Shown here: piece after piece, positions 8,862 to 17,167 of the stretch
Numbering within the stretch: position 1 is the first letter of the stretch
How the letters are laid out: each line of letters opens with the position of its first letter
Origin: Acidobacteriota bacterium
Lineage (GTDB): Bacteria; Acidobacteriota; Vicinamibacteria; Vicinamibacterales; JAFNAJ01
Assembly (NCBI GenBank): GCA_023384575.1
Contig: JAHDVP010000052.1
Coordinates: 1-35,371, forward strand
Reading direction: 5' to 3'
DNA: 35,371 bases
Program-made: the position numbers and the translations under genes
Notes under the pieces: model-generated
Databases searched by the model: none
What the model saw: the letters and a program-made list of their open reading frames with translations, nothing else
What the model was told of the DNA's origin: nothing

Positions 8862-10121
8862 GTGCCCCCTCGACCCTACTACGGCTGGACGGTCCTCATG
8901 GTGGCGGCCGCCGCGATGGTCGGCACTCTCCCGGGCCGGACCCAGGGCCTCGGTCTCGTGACCGAGCCGCTGCTCGTCGACCTCGGCCTCGATCGCGTGG
9001 CGTGGGCCCAGATCAACTTCTGGGCGACGCTCTTGGGTGCCACGTTCGCCGTCGGCATCGGGCCGCTCATCAATCGTCTGGGGGCTCGTACGGTCCTCAC
9101 GCTCACGGCCCTTGCGTTGGGTGCCGTCGTGCTCGGCATGAGCGCGTCGGCCGGGGTCGTCGCCATGGCCGTCCTCGTGCTGCTGACGCGGGGCGTCGGC
9201 CAGAGCGCGCTGTCGGTCATCAGCCTGACGATGGTGGGGCAGTGGTTCGTGCGCCGGCTTCCGGTGGCGATGGGCCTCTACTCGGTCGTGATGAGCGTGG
9301 GCTTCATGGTCGCGTTCCCCACGGTCGGCGCCGTGGTGCAGGCGCGCGGCTGGCGGGCGGCGTGGGCCGCCATCGGCGTGGCGCTCGTCGTGGGGCTGGC
9401 GCCCCTCGCGTGGTGGCTCGTTCGCCGTGGGCCCGAGGCGATCGGGCTCGCGCCCGATGGCGGCGACCTCAACGACGCGGCGACCATCGAGGGCGGCCCC
9501 ATCGGTTGGACGTGGCGCGCGGCCGCGGGGACCTCGTCGTTCTGGGTCATCGCGACGGGGTCGGCGCTCTACGGCCTCGTCGCGTCGGGCATCGGCCTCT
9601 TCAACGAATCCATCCTCGCCGAGCGCGGCTTCGGTCCGCACGTGTACTACCAGTCGCTGGTGGTGACGGCGATGACGGCGCTCGTGGGCAACTTTGCCGG
9701 CGGGTGGCTGGCGGGCCGCTGGGCGATGCCCCGGCTGATGGCGGTGGGGATGGCCTTGCTCGCCGGTGGGCTGGCGGTGTTGCCATCTCTCGCGTCGATC
9801 GCCCAGGTGATGGGCTGGGCTGCCCTCATGGGGCTCGGGGGTGGCGTGGTGATGGTGCTGTTCTTCAGCTTCTGGGCGCGCGCGTTCGGGCGTCGTCATC
9901 TGGGGCAGATCCAGGGCGCCGCGCAAGCGCTCACCGTGGTGGCGTCGGCGGTGGGGCCACTGCTGCTCGCGTATTGGGTCGAATGGACGGGCTCGTACGG
10001 CTTGATGTTCACGCTGCTCGCCGGGGTGGTGGCGGTGAACGCGGTGGGTGCCCTCCTCGTGCGCATGCCGCGACCGGACGAGGCGCCGGGGGGCCTCGCG
10101 ACAAAGCCTCGCCCGACATGA
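8862..10121 (+). CDS. MFS transporter
   Basis: A protein of about 419 residues with some twelve hydrophobic segments in two halves and the MFS loop NRLGARTVLT between helices 2 and 3. The polar loop in the middle (about residues 190-220) separates the halves. The overall pattern resembles the monocarboxylate/oxalate-formate branch, but the substrate cannot be assigned. The GTG at 8862 puts PPRPYYGW directly before helix 1, typical for this branch; an in-frame ATG at 8778 would add 28 poorly structured residues. Its stop codon overlaps the next gene (ATGA), suggesting coupling with the small membrane protein. Confidence 0.85.
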   Translation: MPPRPYYGWTVLMVAAAAMVGTLPGRTQGLGLVTEPLLVDLGLDRVAWAQINFWATLLGATFAVGIGPLINRLGARTVLTLTALALGAVVLGMSASAGVVAMAVLVLLTRGVGQSALSVISLTMVGQWFVRRLPVAMGLYSVVMSVGFMVAFPTVGAVVQARGWRAAWAAIGVALVVGLAPLAWWLVRRGPEAIGLAPDGGDLNDAATIEGGPIGWTWRAAAGTSSFWVIATGSALYGLVASGIGLFNESILAERGFGPHVYYQSLVVTAMTALVGNFAGGWLAGRWAMPRLMAVGMALLAGGLAVLPSLASIAQVMGWAALMGLGGGVVMVLFFSFWARAFGRRHLGQIQGAAQALTVVASAVGPLLLAYWVEWTGSYGLMFTLLAGVVAVNAVGALLVRMPRPDEAPGGLATKPRPT

Positions 10122-10609
10122 CACCTCTGCTCTCCGACCTCATCGTCCGAGGCACCATCTGGATCGCGCTCGGCCTGTTCGTGGCGGGCGAAGCCGGACG
10201 GCGCGTTGCGCGGTCGCGGGGGCGGCCCACGCCATGGGCGCTCGCGGCCTTCGCGCTCGGGGCCGCGTGCTGCGCCCTGCACTTCGCGGCCGCGTTCCAC
10301 TGGCATCACGCCTGGAGCCACGCGCGCGCGGCCGACGAGACAGCGCGCCAGATGGCCGAGGTGTTCGGCGTGGGCTGGGGCGGCAGCCTCTGGTTCAACT
10401 ACCTGTTCCTGGCGGCCTGGATCGGCGATGCGATGGCGTGGGCATGGAACCCCCAGGCGGCCGCCCGGCCGCCGTCGGCCGCCATGTGGCTGCTTCGGGG
10501 CTTCTACCTACTGATGATCGTCAACGGCACGGTGGTGTTCGTGCCGTGGCCGACCAGGCTCGCGGGGATCGTGCTGTCGGGCCTTCTCCTGTGGACGTAC
10601 CGCAGGTGA
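10118..10609 (+). CDS. Small four-helix membrane protein of unknown function
   Basis: I do not recognise this family. The 163-residue protein has about four membrane segments (about residues 8-25, 40-58, 88-106 and 125-160). A histidine- and tryptophan-rich stretch, HFAAAFHWHHAWSH, lies at the end of the second helix and could bind metal or heme; this is speculation. The ATG overlaps the MFS stop codon by 4 bp, so the two are probably made together. It ends 87 bp before the end of the convergent beta-propeller gene. Confidence 0.7.
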   Translation: MTPLLSDLIVRGTIWIALGLFVAGEAGRRVARSRGRPTPWALAAFALGAACCALHFAAAFHWHHAWSHARAADETARQMAEVFGVGWGGSLWFNYLFLAAWIGDAMAWAWNPQAAARPPSAAMWLLRGFYLLMIVNGTVVFVPWPTRLAGIVLSGLLLWTYRR

Positions 10610-10696
10610 AGGCCCCCGAGCCCTCTCCCGCGGTCAGGCGCGTCGTGTCGGCGGTCTCCACAGGGCTCGGCATCCTCAGCCCATACGAGATCCGGC

Positions 10697-12022
10697 TCAC
10701 GATCCAATCGCGAAGAGGTGTGTGCGGCTGCGCAGGTACAGCGTGTCGCCCAGTGCGATGGGCGACGCGATGAACGACTGGTCGGTCAGCGTGTTGGTCG
10801 CCAGGACTTCGAGCGTGCGGCCCGATCTCACCACCACCACGTCCCCGTCTTCCGTGGCCAGGTAGACGCGGCCGTCGGCGACGAGCGGCGACGACTTCGT
10901 CGCATACGGGTTCGGCAGCCGCGCCTGCAGGTAGTGCGGCTTGCCGGTGGCGGCGTCGAACACCGTCAGCAGCCCGTTGTCCGAGAACACGTAGAGCCGG
11001 CCGTCGTGCAGTGCCGGCGTTCCGGTGTACGACGTGCCCCGGGTGGTCTCCCAGACCACGGCATCGGTGCCCGTCAGGTCGCCCGTCCGGCCGAGCCGCA
11101 CGGCCATCAGGCGGGGCTCGCGGTGGCCGCTCATCACCAGGACGATGTCGCGGAACTGCACCGGCTGCGGAATCGGGTTCGACCCGAGACCGGCCACCTC
11201 CCAGACTACTTTCCCCGACGCGAGGTCGTAGGCCTTCACCTTCGTCCGCGCGGTCACGACGAGCTGTTTCGCGCCGCCGTGTTCGACGACGAGCGGCGTC
11301 GACCAGCTCGAGCCCTCGTCGCGCGGCGCGCGCCACACCTCGGTGCCGTCGGCGGCGTTGAGCGCGACGATGGCGCCGGGCCCCTCGTGGTCGTACTGCA
11401 GGTAGAGGCGTCCCTCGTGCAGGAGGAGGCCGCTGCCCTCGCCGAAGCCGAGGCGCATGGTCATTCGGATGCCGGGGTCGGCGTGCCACAGCAGCGTGCC
11501 GTCGAGGTCGTAGGCGAAGACGCCGCGCGAGCCGAAGAAGGCGTAGACCCGCTCGCCGTCGGTCGCCGGCGCGTTCGAGGCGAAGCTGCCGTACAGGTGG
11601 TGATAGCCCTCGTGGGGCGTCACGGTGGTGGCGGTACGCTGCCAGACGGTCCGGCCTGTTGCGCGGTCGATGGCGAGGACCTCGAGGCGGTGTTGCTGGC
11701 CGGCGCCTGCGCCGCCGCCGGGGCCGCGGCGGTCACCGCCGTCGGGGGCGTCCTGAGCGGTGCCGGCGGGGATGGCGGTCGTCAGGAAGAGCTTGTCGCC
11801 CCAGGCGACGGGGGTCGAGTGGCCCCGTCCGGGGATGGCGATCTTCCAGCGGATGTTCTGGGTGTCGCTCCACGTCACGGGGACGCTGGCGGGGGCGACG
11901 CCGGTGAGGGAGGGGCCGCGCCAGTTCGGCCAGCCGGCGGGGCTGGTGGCGTGGGTGCTGAGGGAGGCGGAGAGCAGGAGCGTCAGGGCGGCGAGGCCGC
12001 CGCGTCGTGTCACTGGGGGCAT
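10697..12022 (-). CDS. Exported PQQ-like beta-propeller protein
   Basis: A 441-residue protein with a signal peptide (cleavage near STHATSPAGW) and repeated PQQ-like beta-propeller blades. The repeating pattern is a hydrophobic strand, a glycine turn and AxDxxTGxxxW-type ends, for example IDRATGRTVWQ, LNAADGTEVWR, YDLASGKVVWE and FDAATGKPHY. The opening PNWRGPSLTGV is typical of the long PQQ-repeat proteins of Acidobacteria and Planctomycetes. No dehydrogenase residues were recognised, so it is probably a binding or scaffolding propeller, not a quinoprotein enzyme. The ATG at 12022 is preferred; an in-frame GTG at 12037 is possible. It is divergent from the tetR gene and may share its operator region. 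Confidence 0.82.
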   Translation of the reverse strand: MPPVTRRGGLAALTLLLSASLSTHATSPAGWPNWRGPSLTGVAPASVPVTWSDTQNIRWKIAIPGRGHSTPVAWGDKLFLTTAIPAGTAQDAPDGGDRRGPGGGAGAGQQHRLEVLAIDRATGRTVWQRTATTVTPHEGYHHLYGSFASNAPATDGERVYAFFGSRGVFAYDLDGTLLWHADPGIRMTMRLGFGEGSGLLLHEGRLYLQYDHEGPGAIVALNAADGTEVWRAPRDEGSSWSTPLVVEHGGAKQLVVTARTKVKAYDLASGKVVWEVAGLGSNPIPQPVQFRDIVLVMSGHREPRLMAVRLGRTGDLTGTDAVVWETTRGTSYTGTPALHDGRLYVFSDNGLLTVFDAATGKPHYLQARLPNPYATKSSPLVADGRVYLATEDGDVVVVRSGRTLEVLATNTLTDQSFIASPIALGDTLYLRSRTHLFAIGS

Positions 12023-12096
12023 GGGACATTCTTTCACACGCGGGGGGCTGACGGCAGGGTGACCGGCTGCTGGCGCGTGGCGTGGAGTGGTGGGGC

Positions 12097-12126
12097 TTGA
12101 CAGCGGGGCGGGCGTTGCGGTACTAA
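12097..12126 (+). promoter_or_regulatory. Predicted promoter of the tetR-efflux operon
   Basis: A perfect TTGACA (12097-12102) is followed after 18 bp by TACTAA (12121-12126), a weak -10 box. The -10 region overlaps the start of the double palindrome, so a bound TetR dimer would block the promoter. Confidence 0.45.
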
Positions 12127-12152
12127 CTATTTAGTTAAACCAACTGGTTAGT
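12122..12152 (+). promoter_or_regulatory. Double-palindrome operator between the beta-propeller gene and tetR
   Basis: Two adjacent 12-bp palindromes can be seen: AACTA TT TAGTT (12125-12136) and AACCA AC TGGTT (12138-12149). They are enclosed by a larger dyad with ACTAAC (12122-12127) and GTTAGT (12147-12152). The site ends 6 bp before the tetR start at 12159. This is the usual position and form of a TetR-family autoregulatory operator; binding by the adjacent regulator is inferred. Confidence 0.65.
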
Positions 12153-12158
12153 GATTTC

Positions 12159-12839
12159 ATGCCGAGACGCCCCGCCACCGCGCCCGACTCCCACCACCGC
12201 CTCCTCGATGCCGCCCTCCAGGAATTCGCCTCCCGCGGCTTCGCCGGCGCCCGCGTCGACCGCATCGCCCGCAACGCCCACGTCAACAAGGCGATGCTCT
12301 ACTACCACTTCGGCAGCAAGATCCGCCTCTACCGCGCCGCCCTCGAGGCCGTCCTCGGCCGCCTCGTCGCCCGCCTCGAGGCCGTCGCCGCCGGGCCAGG
12401 CTCCGGCCCCGACAAGCTCGACGCCTTCATCGACACCTTCGTCGCCGTCGGCCTCGACCAGCCCGCCGTCGCCCCGCTCATGCTCCGAGAGGTCGCTGAG
12501 GGCGCCGCCCACCTCGACCGGCACACCTTCGGCATCCTCGCCCGCGTCGCCGGCGCCATGGTCGCCATCGTCGAGCAGGGCCGCGCGGAAGGCGCCTTCC
12601 GCCAGGTCGACCCGCTGCTCACGTACCTCACCACCGCGTGGCCCATCATGATCTACCTCGCCACCGGGCCCCTCCGCGAGAAGGTGGGACGCCACACCAG
12701 CCTCGACACGACCGGCCTCGAGCCCTCGCAGTTCATCCGCCACATGCAGGACATGGGCCGGCGCGCGCTCGCCGTCCCCGTTCGCCCGTCGAAGGCCACC
12801 ACGTCCGTCACGACCCGCACCAGGGGGCATGCGTCATGA
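12159..12839 (+). CDS. TetR/AcrR family transcriptional regulator
   Basis: A 226-residue regulator. The N-terminal DNA-binding domain (about residues 12-60) has the TetR signature: LLDAALQEFASRGFAG, then VDRIARNAHVNKAMLYYHF as the helix-turn-helix, and SKIRLYRAAL. The C-terminal ligand-binding domain is of the CecR/YbiH type. It is the first gene of the exporter operon and its stop codon overlaps the adaptor gene (ATGA). In E. coli the TetR regulator CecR precedes ybhGFSR in the same order. It probably represses its own operon from the palindromes just upstream and responds to a substrate of the pump. Confidence 0.92.
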   Translation: MPRRPATAPDSHHRLLDAALQEFASRGFAGARVDRIARNAHVNKAMLYYHFGSKIRLYRAALEAVLGRLVARLEAVAAGPGSGPDKLDAFIDTFVAVGLDQPAVAPLMLREVAEGAAHLDRHTFGILARVAGAMVAIVEQGRAEGAFRQVDPLLTYLTTAWPIMIYLATGPLREKVGRHTSLDTTGLEPSQFIRHMQDMGRRALAVPVRPSKATTSVTTRTRGHAS

Positions 12840-13891
12840 ACCGTTCACCGTTGCTCGCCCTCCTCGTGTCGCTGGCGGCCAGCGCCGGCGCCGGCTGCCG
12901 CGCCGACGCGCCCGCCGACCGCATCCGGGTCTCCGGCTACGTCGAGGCCACCGAGGTGCGCATCGCGGCCGAGGTCGGCGGCCGCCTCGTCTCGCGGCGC
13001 GTGGCCGAGGGCGACCGGGTCGACGCAGGCCAGGTGGTCGCCGTGCTCGACGCCACCGACACGACCCTCGCCATCGAGCGTGCGACCGCCGAGCGCCAGG
13101 CCGCCGACGCGCAGCTGCGGCTGCTGCTCGCCGGGGCGCGCCGCGAGGACGTGCGGCAGGCCGAGGCCCAGCGCGGCGCCGCCGAGGCCGACGTGGCCGC
13201 GGCCCGCCGCGAGCTCGCGTCGGCCGAACGCGACCTCGAGCGGTTCGAGGCGCTGATGGCCGCCCACTCCGGCGCCGAGAAGGCGCGCGACGACGCGGCG
13301 ACGCGGCGCGACGTCGCGCGGGAACGCGTCCGCGCGGGGGACGAGCGGACCCGCGCCGCGCGCGAGGCGCTGGCGAGGCTCGAGGCCGGCGCCCGCCGCG
13401 AGGAGATCGAGGCGGCGCGGGCCCGGGTGGCCGTGGTCGATGCGCACCTTGCGACCCTCGAGAAGGCCCGCCGCGACGCCACCGTCGTCAGCCCGGTCGC
13501 CGGGCTCGTGACGCAGACGCTCGCCGACCAGGGAGAGCTGCTGGCGCCACGCGCCCCCCTGCTCGTCGTCGCCGACCTCGACAACGCCTGGGCCAACGTC
13601 TACGTCGATGCGCCGTTCGTGCCGCGCGTGCGCCTCGGGCAGCCGGCCACGCTCCTCACCGACGCGGGCGGGCCCGGCCTCGAGGGGCGCATCACGTTCA
13701 TCTCGCCGAAAGCCGAGTTCACGCCGCGCAACGTGCAGACCGCCGAGGAGCGGTCGAAGCTGGTGTACCGCGTCAAGGTCACCGTGGACAACCGCGCCGG
13801 GGTGCTGAAGCAGGGCATGCCGGTCGAGGCGGAGATCGGACTGGTCGACGCCGCGAGCTCGACCGGCCCGGCGGGCACCGCCGCACGGTGA
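12836..13891 (+). CDS. HlyD/YbhG-like membrane fusion lipoprotein
   Basis: A 351-residue periplasmic adaptor. It has a signal peptide ending in a likely lipobox, AGAGC (C21), then the lipoyl half-motif around IAAEVGGRLVSRRVAEGDRV, a long alpha-helical hairpin rich in Ala, Arg and Glu (about residues 75-210, with two GARREDV/GARREEI turns), the second lipoyl half (DATVVSPVAGLVTQ) and a beta-barrel domain. It is the adaptor linking the ABC permeases to the TolC-like channel. The start overlaps the tetR stop. E. coli YbhG is the closest known layout, but that one is not a clear lipoprotein. Confidence 0.92.
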   Translation: MNRSPLLALLVSLAASAGAGCRADAPADRIRVSGYVEATEVRIAAEVGGRLVSRRVAEGDRVDAGQVVAVLDATDTTLAIERATAERQAADAQLRLLLAGARREDVRQAEAQRGAAEADVAAARRELASAERDLERFEALMAAHSGAEKARDDAATRRDVARERVRAGDERTRAAREALARLEAGARREEIEAARARVAVVDAHLATLEKARRDATVVSPVAGLVTQTLADQGELLAPRAPLLVVADLDNAWANVYVDAPFVPRVRLGQPATLLTDAGGPGLEGRITFISPKAEFTPRNVQTAEERSKLVYRVKVTVDNRAGVLKQGMPVEAEIGLVDAASSTGPAGTAAR

Positions 13892-13896
13892 CGACG

Positions 13897-14835
13897 ATGA
13901 GCGTGCCGGTGCTGTCGTTCGATCGGGTCACGAAACGGTTCGCGGCGACGGTGGCCGTGAGCGACCTGTCGCTGCACGTCGAGCGCGGTGAGATGTTCGG
14001 CCTGATCGGCCCCGACGGCGCCGGCAAGACGACGACCATCCGGCTCGCCTGCGGCCTGATCGTCCCCGACGCCGGCACGACCCGTGTGCTCGGTCACGAT
14101 CCGGTCCGATCGCGTCGCGAGGTGTCCGCCCACGTCGGCTACTTCTCGCAGAAGTTCAGCCTGTACGGCGACCTGACCATCGACGAGAACGTCGCCTTCT
14201 TCGCCGAGATCCACGGCCTCGCGCGGTATCACGACCGGCGCGCCCGCCTGCTCGACATGATGCAGCTCACGCCGTTCCGCGATCGTCTCGCCGACCGGCT
14301 GTCGGGAGGGATGAAGCAGAAGCTCGCGCTCGCCTGCACGCTCGTGCACGAGCCCGAGGTCGTGCTGCTCGACGAGCCCACGACCGGCGTCGACCCGGTG
14401 TCGCGCCGGGAGTTCTGGCACCTGCTCTCGGAGTTCCTCTCTCAGGGCGTCACGATCCTCATCGCGACGCCGTACCTCGACGAAGCCGAGCGCTGCTCGC
14501 GCGTGGCGCTCATGAGCGAGGGACGGCTGCTCGCGCTCGATCCCCCGGGCGAGCTGCGCCGGTCGTTTGTCGACGAGGTGGTCGAGATCCTCGCGGCGCC
14601 GCAGGCACGGGCCGTCGACGTCGTACGCGCCGATCCGGTCGTGCGCGACGTCCAGACGTTCGGCGAGCGGCTGCACGCCCGCGTCGCCCGGGGGTCGGGC
14701 GACGCCTTCATGGCGCGCGTCTCCGGCGCGCTGGCCGGCGCGGGTGTCAGCCTGTCGGGCCTGCGGGTCGTGCCCGCAGCGCTCGAGGACGTGTTCATCG
14801 ATCGCGTGATGGCGGCCAAGGCGGGACGGTCATGA
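13897..14835 (+). CDS. ABC exporter ATP-binding protein 1, like the N-terminal half of YbhF
   Basis: A 312-residue ABC ATPase: Walker [14 protein letters not shown]-loop around [17 protein letters not shown], signature [12 protein letters not shown], Walker [14 protein letters not shown] with the catalytic glutamate. The H-loop reads [12 protein letters not shown], so the conserved histidine (usual form TTHYLDEAE) is replaced by proline. The GPDGAGKT form and the defective H-loop suggest the degenerate half of a heterodimer. The ATG at 13897 is used; a GTG at 13888 overlapping the adaptor stop (GTGA) is an equally likely start. Its stop overlaps the TolC-like gene. A C-terminal domain of about 80 residues follows the ATPase. 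Confidence 0.92.
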   Translation: MSVPVLSFDRVTKRFAATVAVSDLSLHVERGEMFGLIGPDGAGKTTTIRLACGLIVPDAGTTRVLGHDPVRSRREVSAHVGYFSQKFSLYGDLTIDENVAFFAEIHGLARYHDRRARLLDMMQLTPFRDRLADRLSGGMKQKLALACTLVHEPEVVLLDEPTTGVDPVSRREFWHLLSEFLSQGVTILIATPYLDEAERCSRVALMSEGRLLALDPPGELRRSFVDEVVEILAAPQARAVDVVRADPVVRDVQTFGERLHARVARGSGDAFMARVSGALAGAGVSLSGLRVVPAALEDVFIDRVMAAKAGRS

Positions 14836-16235
14836 TCAGCACAGCGTGCGTTCGACACGACGGCGTTCGGCGCGGCCGGCGCCTCCTTCCCCTGGCGGTC
14901 GCCCTTGGCGTCTGGCTGGCTCCGGCGGCCTCGAGCGCCCAGCCCGCCGACCCACTCGACGTACCGTCAGGCAACGTCAGGCTGACGCTGGACGATGCCG
15001 TCGAGCGCGCGGTCGCCGCGAGCTACCGCGTCGCCGAGTTCGCCTCGCGCGAAGAGGCCGCGCGCGCGGCGCTGGCGGTGCGCACGGCGGCGAAGCTGCC
15101 GGTCGTTGGCGCGCTTGCCGGCTACACGCGTACGAATCACGTCGACGAGTTCGGCATTCCCGGCAGCCCCGGCACGCCGCCGCGCATCATCTATCCCGAC
15201 GTGCCCGACAACTGGCGCGCGCGGCTCGACCTGCAGTGGCCGGTGTACACCTCGGGGCGCGTCGCGGCCCTCGAGCGTGCCGCGTCGGCCGACGTCGGCG
15301 CCGCGGGCCGTGACGTGGCCGTGGCCGAGGCCGACGCGCGTCTCGACGCGGCGCGCGCGTTCTGGACGCTCGCCACCGCCATCGAGGCCGTGCGGGTCGT
15401 GGAGCGCGCGCTCGACCTGGTCGACGCGCACTTGCACGACGTGCGAACGCGGCGCGAGGTCGGCCTGCTCGCGCCGAACGACGTGCTGATGGTCGAGGCG
15501 CAGCGCTCGCGCCAGCGCGTCCTGCTCATCGAGGCGCAGAACGCGCGCGAGGTGGCCGAAGCCGACCTTCGTCGCGCCGCCGGCCTGCCGCCGGGCACCG
15601 CCATCGCCATCGCGGCCGACCTCGGCACGCCGGCCGCCACCACCCCATCGTTCGAGTCGCTGCTTCGGGCCGCGCGAGCCAGCCGGCCGGAGCGGCAGGC
15701 GCTCGAGCTCAGGATCGCCGCGTTCACCGACCGGCGCGCGGCGGCGGGCGCGGCGCTCAAGCCCACGGTGGCCCTGGGTGCGGGGGTCGATTACGCCCGG
15801 CCGAACCCGCGCATCTTCCCGCGTGCTGGCGACTGGAACGAATCGTGGGACGTGAGCGTGAACGTCTCGTGGTCGTTCTGGGACGGCGGCCGCACGAAGG
15901 CCGAGATGGCCGAGGTCGCTGCCCTGCAGCGCGCGCTCGAGCAGCGGCTCGCCGACTTCGACCGCACGCTCGACTTCGAGGTACGACAGCGGCACCTCGA
16001 TCTCGTTGCCGCCCGGGCGGCCATCGGCGCGGCGACCGATGGCGTCCGCAGCGCCACCGAGGCCGTGCGCGTGGTCACCGACCGGTTCAAGGCCGGGCTC
16101 GTCGCTAACACGGAGGTGCTCGAGGCGCAAGTCGCCCTCATCGACGCCGAGCTGACGCGGACCCGCAGCGCGGCCGGCGCACACCTCGCGCTCGCCCGTC
16201 TCGAGCGGGTGGTCGGGGGGCCGCTGCAGCCATGA
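14832..16235 (+). CDS. TolC-like outer-membrane efflux channel
   Basis: A 467-residue protein with a signal peptide (cleavage near SSAQPAD) and two repeats of the outer-membrane efflux protein family, with long helices such as AALAVRTAAKLPVVGALAGY, and a second half starting near LLRAARASRPERQALELRI. The helices form the periplasmic tunnel and the strands the barrel. It is the exit duct for the adaptor and ABC parts around it. Both ends overlap neighbouring genes by 4 bp (ATGA), so it is translated together with the two ATPase genes. Its place between the two ATPase genes is unusual. Confidence 0.92.
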   Translation: MISTACVRHDGVRRGRRLLPLAVALGVWLAPAASSAQPADPLDVPSGNVRLTLDDAVERAVAASYRVAEFASREEAARAALAVRTAAKLPVVGALAGYTRTNHVDEFGIPGSPGTPPRIIYPDVPDNWRARLDLQWPVYTSGRVAALERAASADVGAAGRDVAVAEADARLDAARAFWTLATAIEAVRVVERALDLVDAHLHDVRTRREVGLLAPNDVLMVEAQRSRQRVLLIEAQNAREVAEADLRRAAGLPPGTAIAIAADLGTPAATTPSFESLLRAARASRPERQALELRIAAFTDRRAAAGAALKPTVALGAGVDYARPNPRIFPRAGDWNESWDVSVNVSWSFWDGGRTKAEMAEVAALQRALEQRLADFDRTLDFEVRQRHLDLVAARAAIGAATDGVRSATEAVRVVTDRFKAGLVANTEVLEAQVALIDAELTRTRSAAGAHLALARLERVVGGPLQP

Positions 16236-17167
16236 GCGCGGTGAGCGTCCGCGACCTGTCGCGGCGTTTCGGCGCGTTCGTGGCCGTCGACCGCGTGACG
16301 TTCGACGTCGCGCCCGGTGAGATCTTCGGGTTCCTCGGCAGCAACGGCGCGGGCAAGTCGACGACCATCCGCATGCTCTGCGGCCTGCTGCGCCCCACGT
16401 CGGGGGCGGCGAGCGTCGGCGGCATCGACGTCGTGGCCGATCCCGAGGGCGTGAAGCGGCGCATCGGCTACATGTCGCAGCGGTTCTCCCTCTACGAACT
16501 GCTGTCGGTCGAGGAGAACATCACCTTCTTCGGCGGGTTGTACGGCCTCGGCGACGCCGAGCTCGAGACCCGCAAGGCGTTCGTGCTCGACATGGCGGGC
16601 CTGCGGGGCCGTGAGCGCACGCTGGCGCGCGACCTCGCCGGCGGGTGGCGGCAGCGGCTCGCGCTCGGGTGCGCCATCCTCCACCGGCCGCCGATCCTCT
16701 TCCTCGACGAGCCGACCGGCGGCGTCGACCCGCTCTCGCGGCGCCAGTTCTGGCAGCTCATCGGCGAGCTCGCGGGCCAGGGCGTCACGGTCTTCGTGAC
16801 CACGCACTACCTCGACGAGGCCGAGCACTGCCATCGCCTCGCGCTCATGCACGCCGGGCGCATCGCCGCGCTCGGCACCGTGGCCGAGCTGAAGCAGATC
16901 TTCGCCGATCGGGCGGTGGTCGAGGTCCGCACGTCGTCGCCCATGCAGGCGGTGCTGGCGCTCGACGGGCTGCCGGCGGTCGAGAAGACGAGCCTCTTCG
17001 GCACGGCGCTGCACGTGTGGCTCGCGCCGGGCGCGCGCGACACGGCGCCGATCGCCGCGCGCCTCGAGGCGCACGGGCTGCCGGTCGAGTCGATGACGTT
17101 CGTCGCCCCCTCGCTCGAGGACGTGTTCATGGATCTGGTCGATCGCGCCGGGGGCGCGCTGGCGTGA
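16232..17167 (+). CDS. ABC exporter ATP-binding protein 2, like the C-terminal half of YbhF
   Basis: A 311-residue ABC ATPase with Walker A GSNGAGKSTTIRM, Q-loop MSQRFSLYELLSVEEN, Walker B ILFLDEPTGGVDP and an intact H-loop VTTHYLDEAEHC. The signature reads LAGGWRQRLALG instead of LSGGQ. Together with ATPase 1 it would form an asymmetric pair with one good and one weakened ATP site. E. coli YbhF carries both domains in one chain; here they are two genes. The stop overlaps the first permease gene (GTGA). Confidence 0.93.
   Translation: MSAVSVRDLSRRFGAFVAVDRVTFDVAPGEIFGFLGSNGAGKSTTIRMLCGLLRPTSGAASVGGIDVVADPEGVKRRIGYMSQRFSLYELLSVEENITFFGGLYGLGDAELETRKAFVLDMAGLRGRERTLARDLAGGWRQRLALGCAILHRPPILFLDEPTGGVDPLSRRQFWQLIGELAGQGVTVFVTTHYLDEAEHCHRLALMHAGRIAALGTVAELKQIFADRAVVEVRTSSPMQAVLALDGLPAVEKTSLFGTALHVWLAPGARDTAPIAARLEAHGLPVESMTFVAPSLEDVFMDLVDRAGGALA

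Noticed and set aside
10718-12100. 460-codon open frame opposite the PQQ-like propeller gene
   Set aside because: The propeller blades on the minus strand are clear; the plus frame has no domain and ends in glycine-rich sequence.
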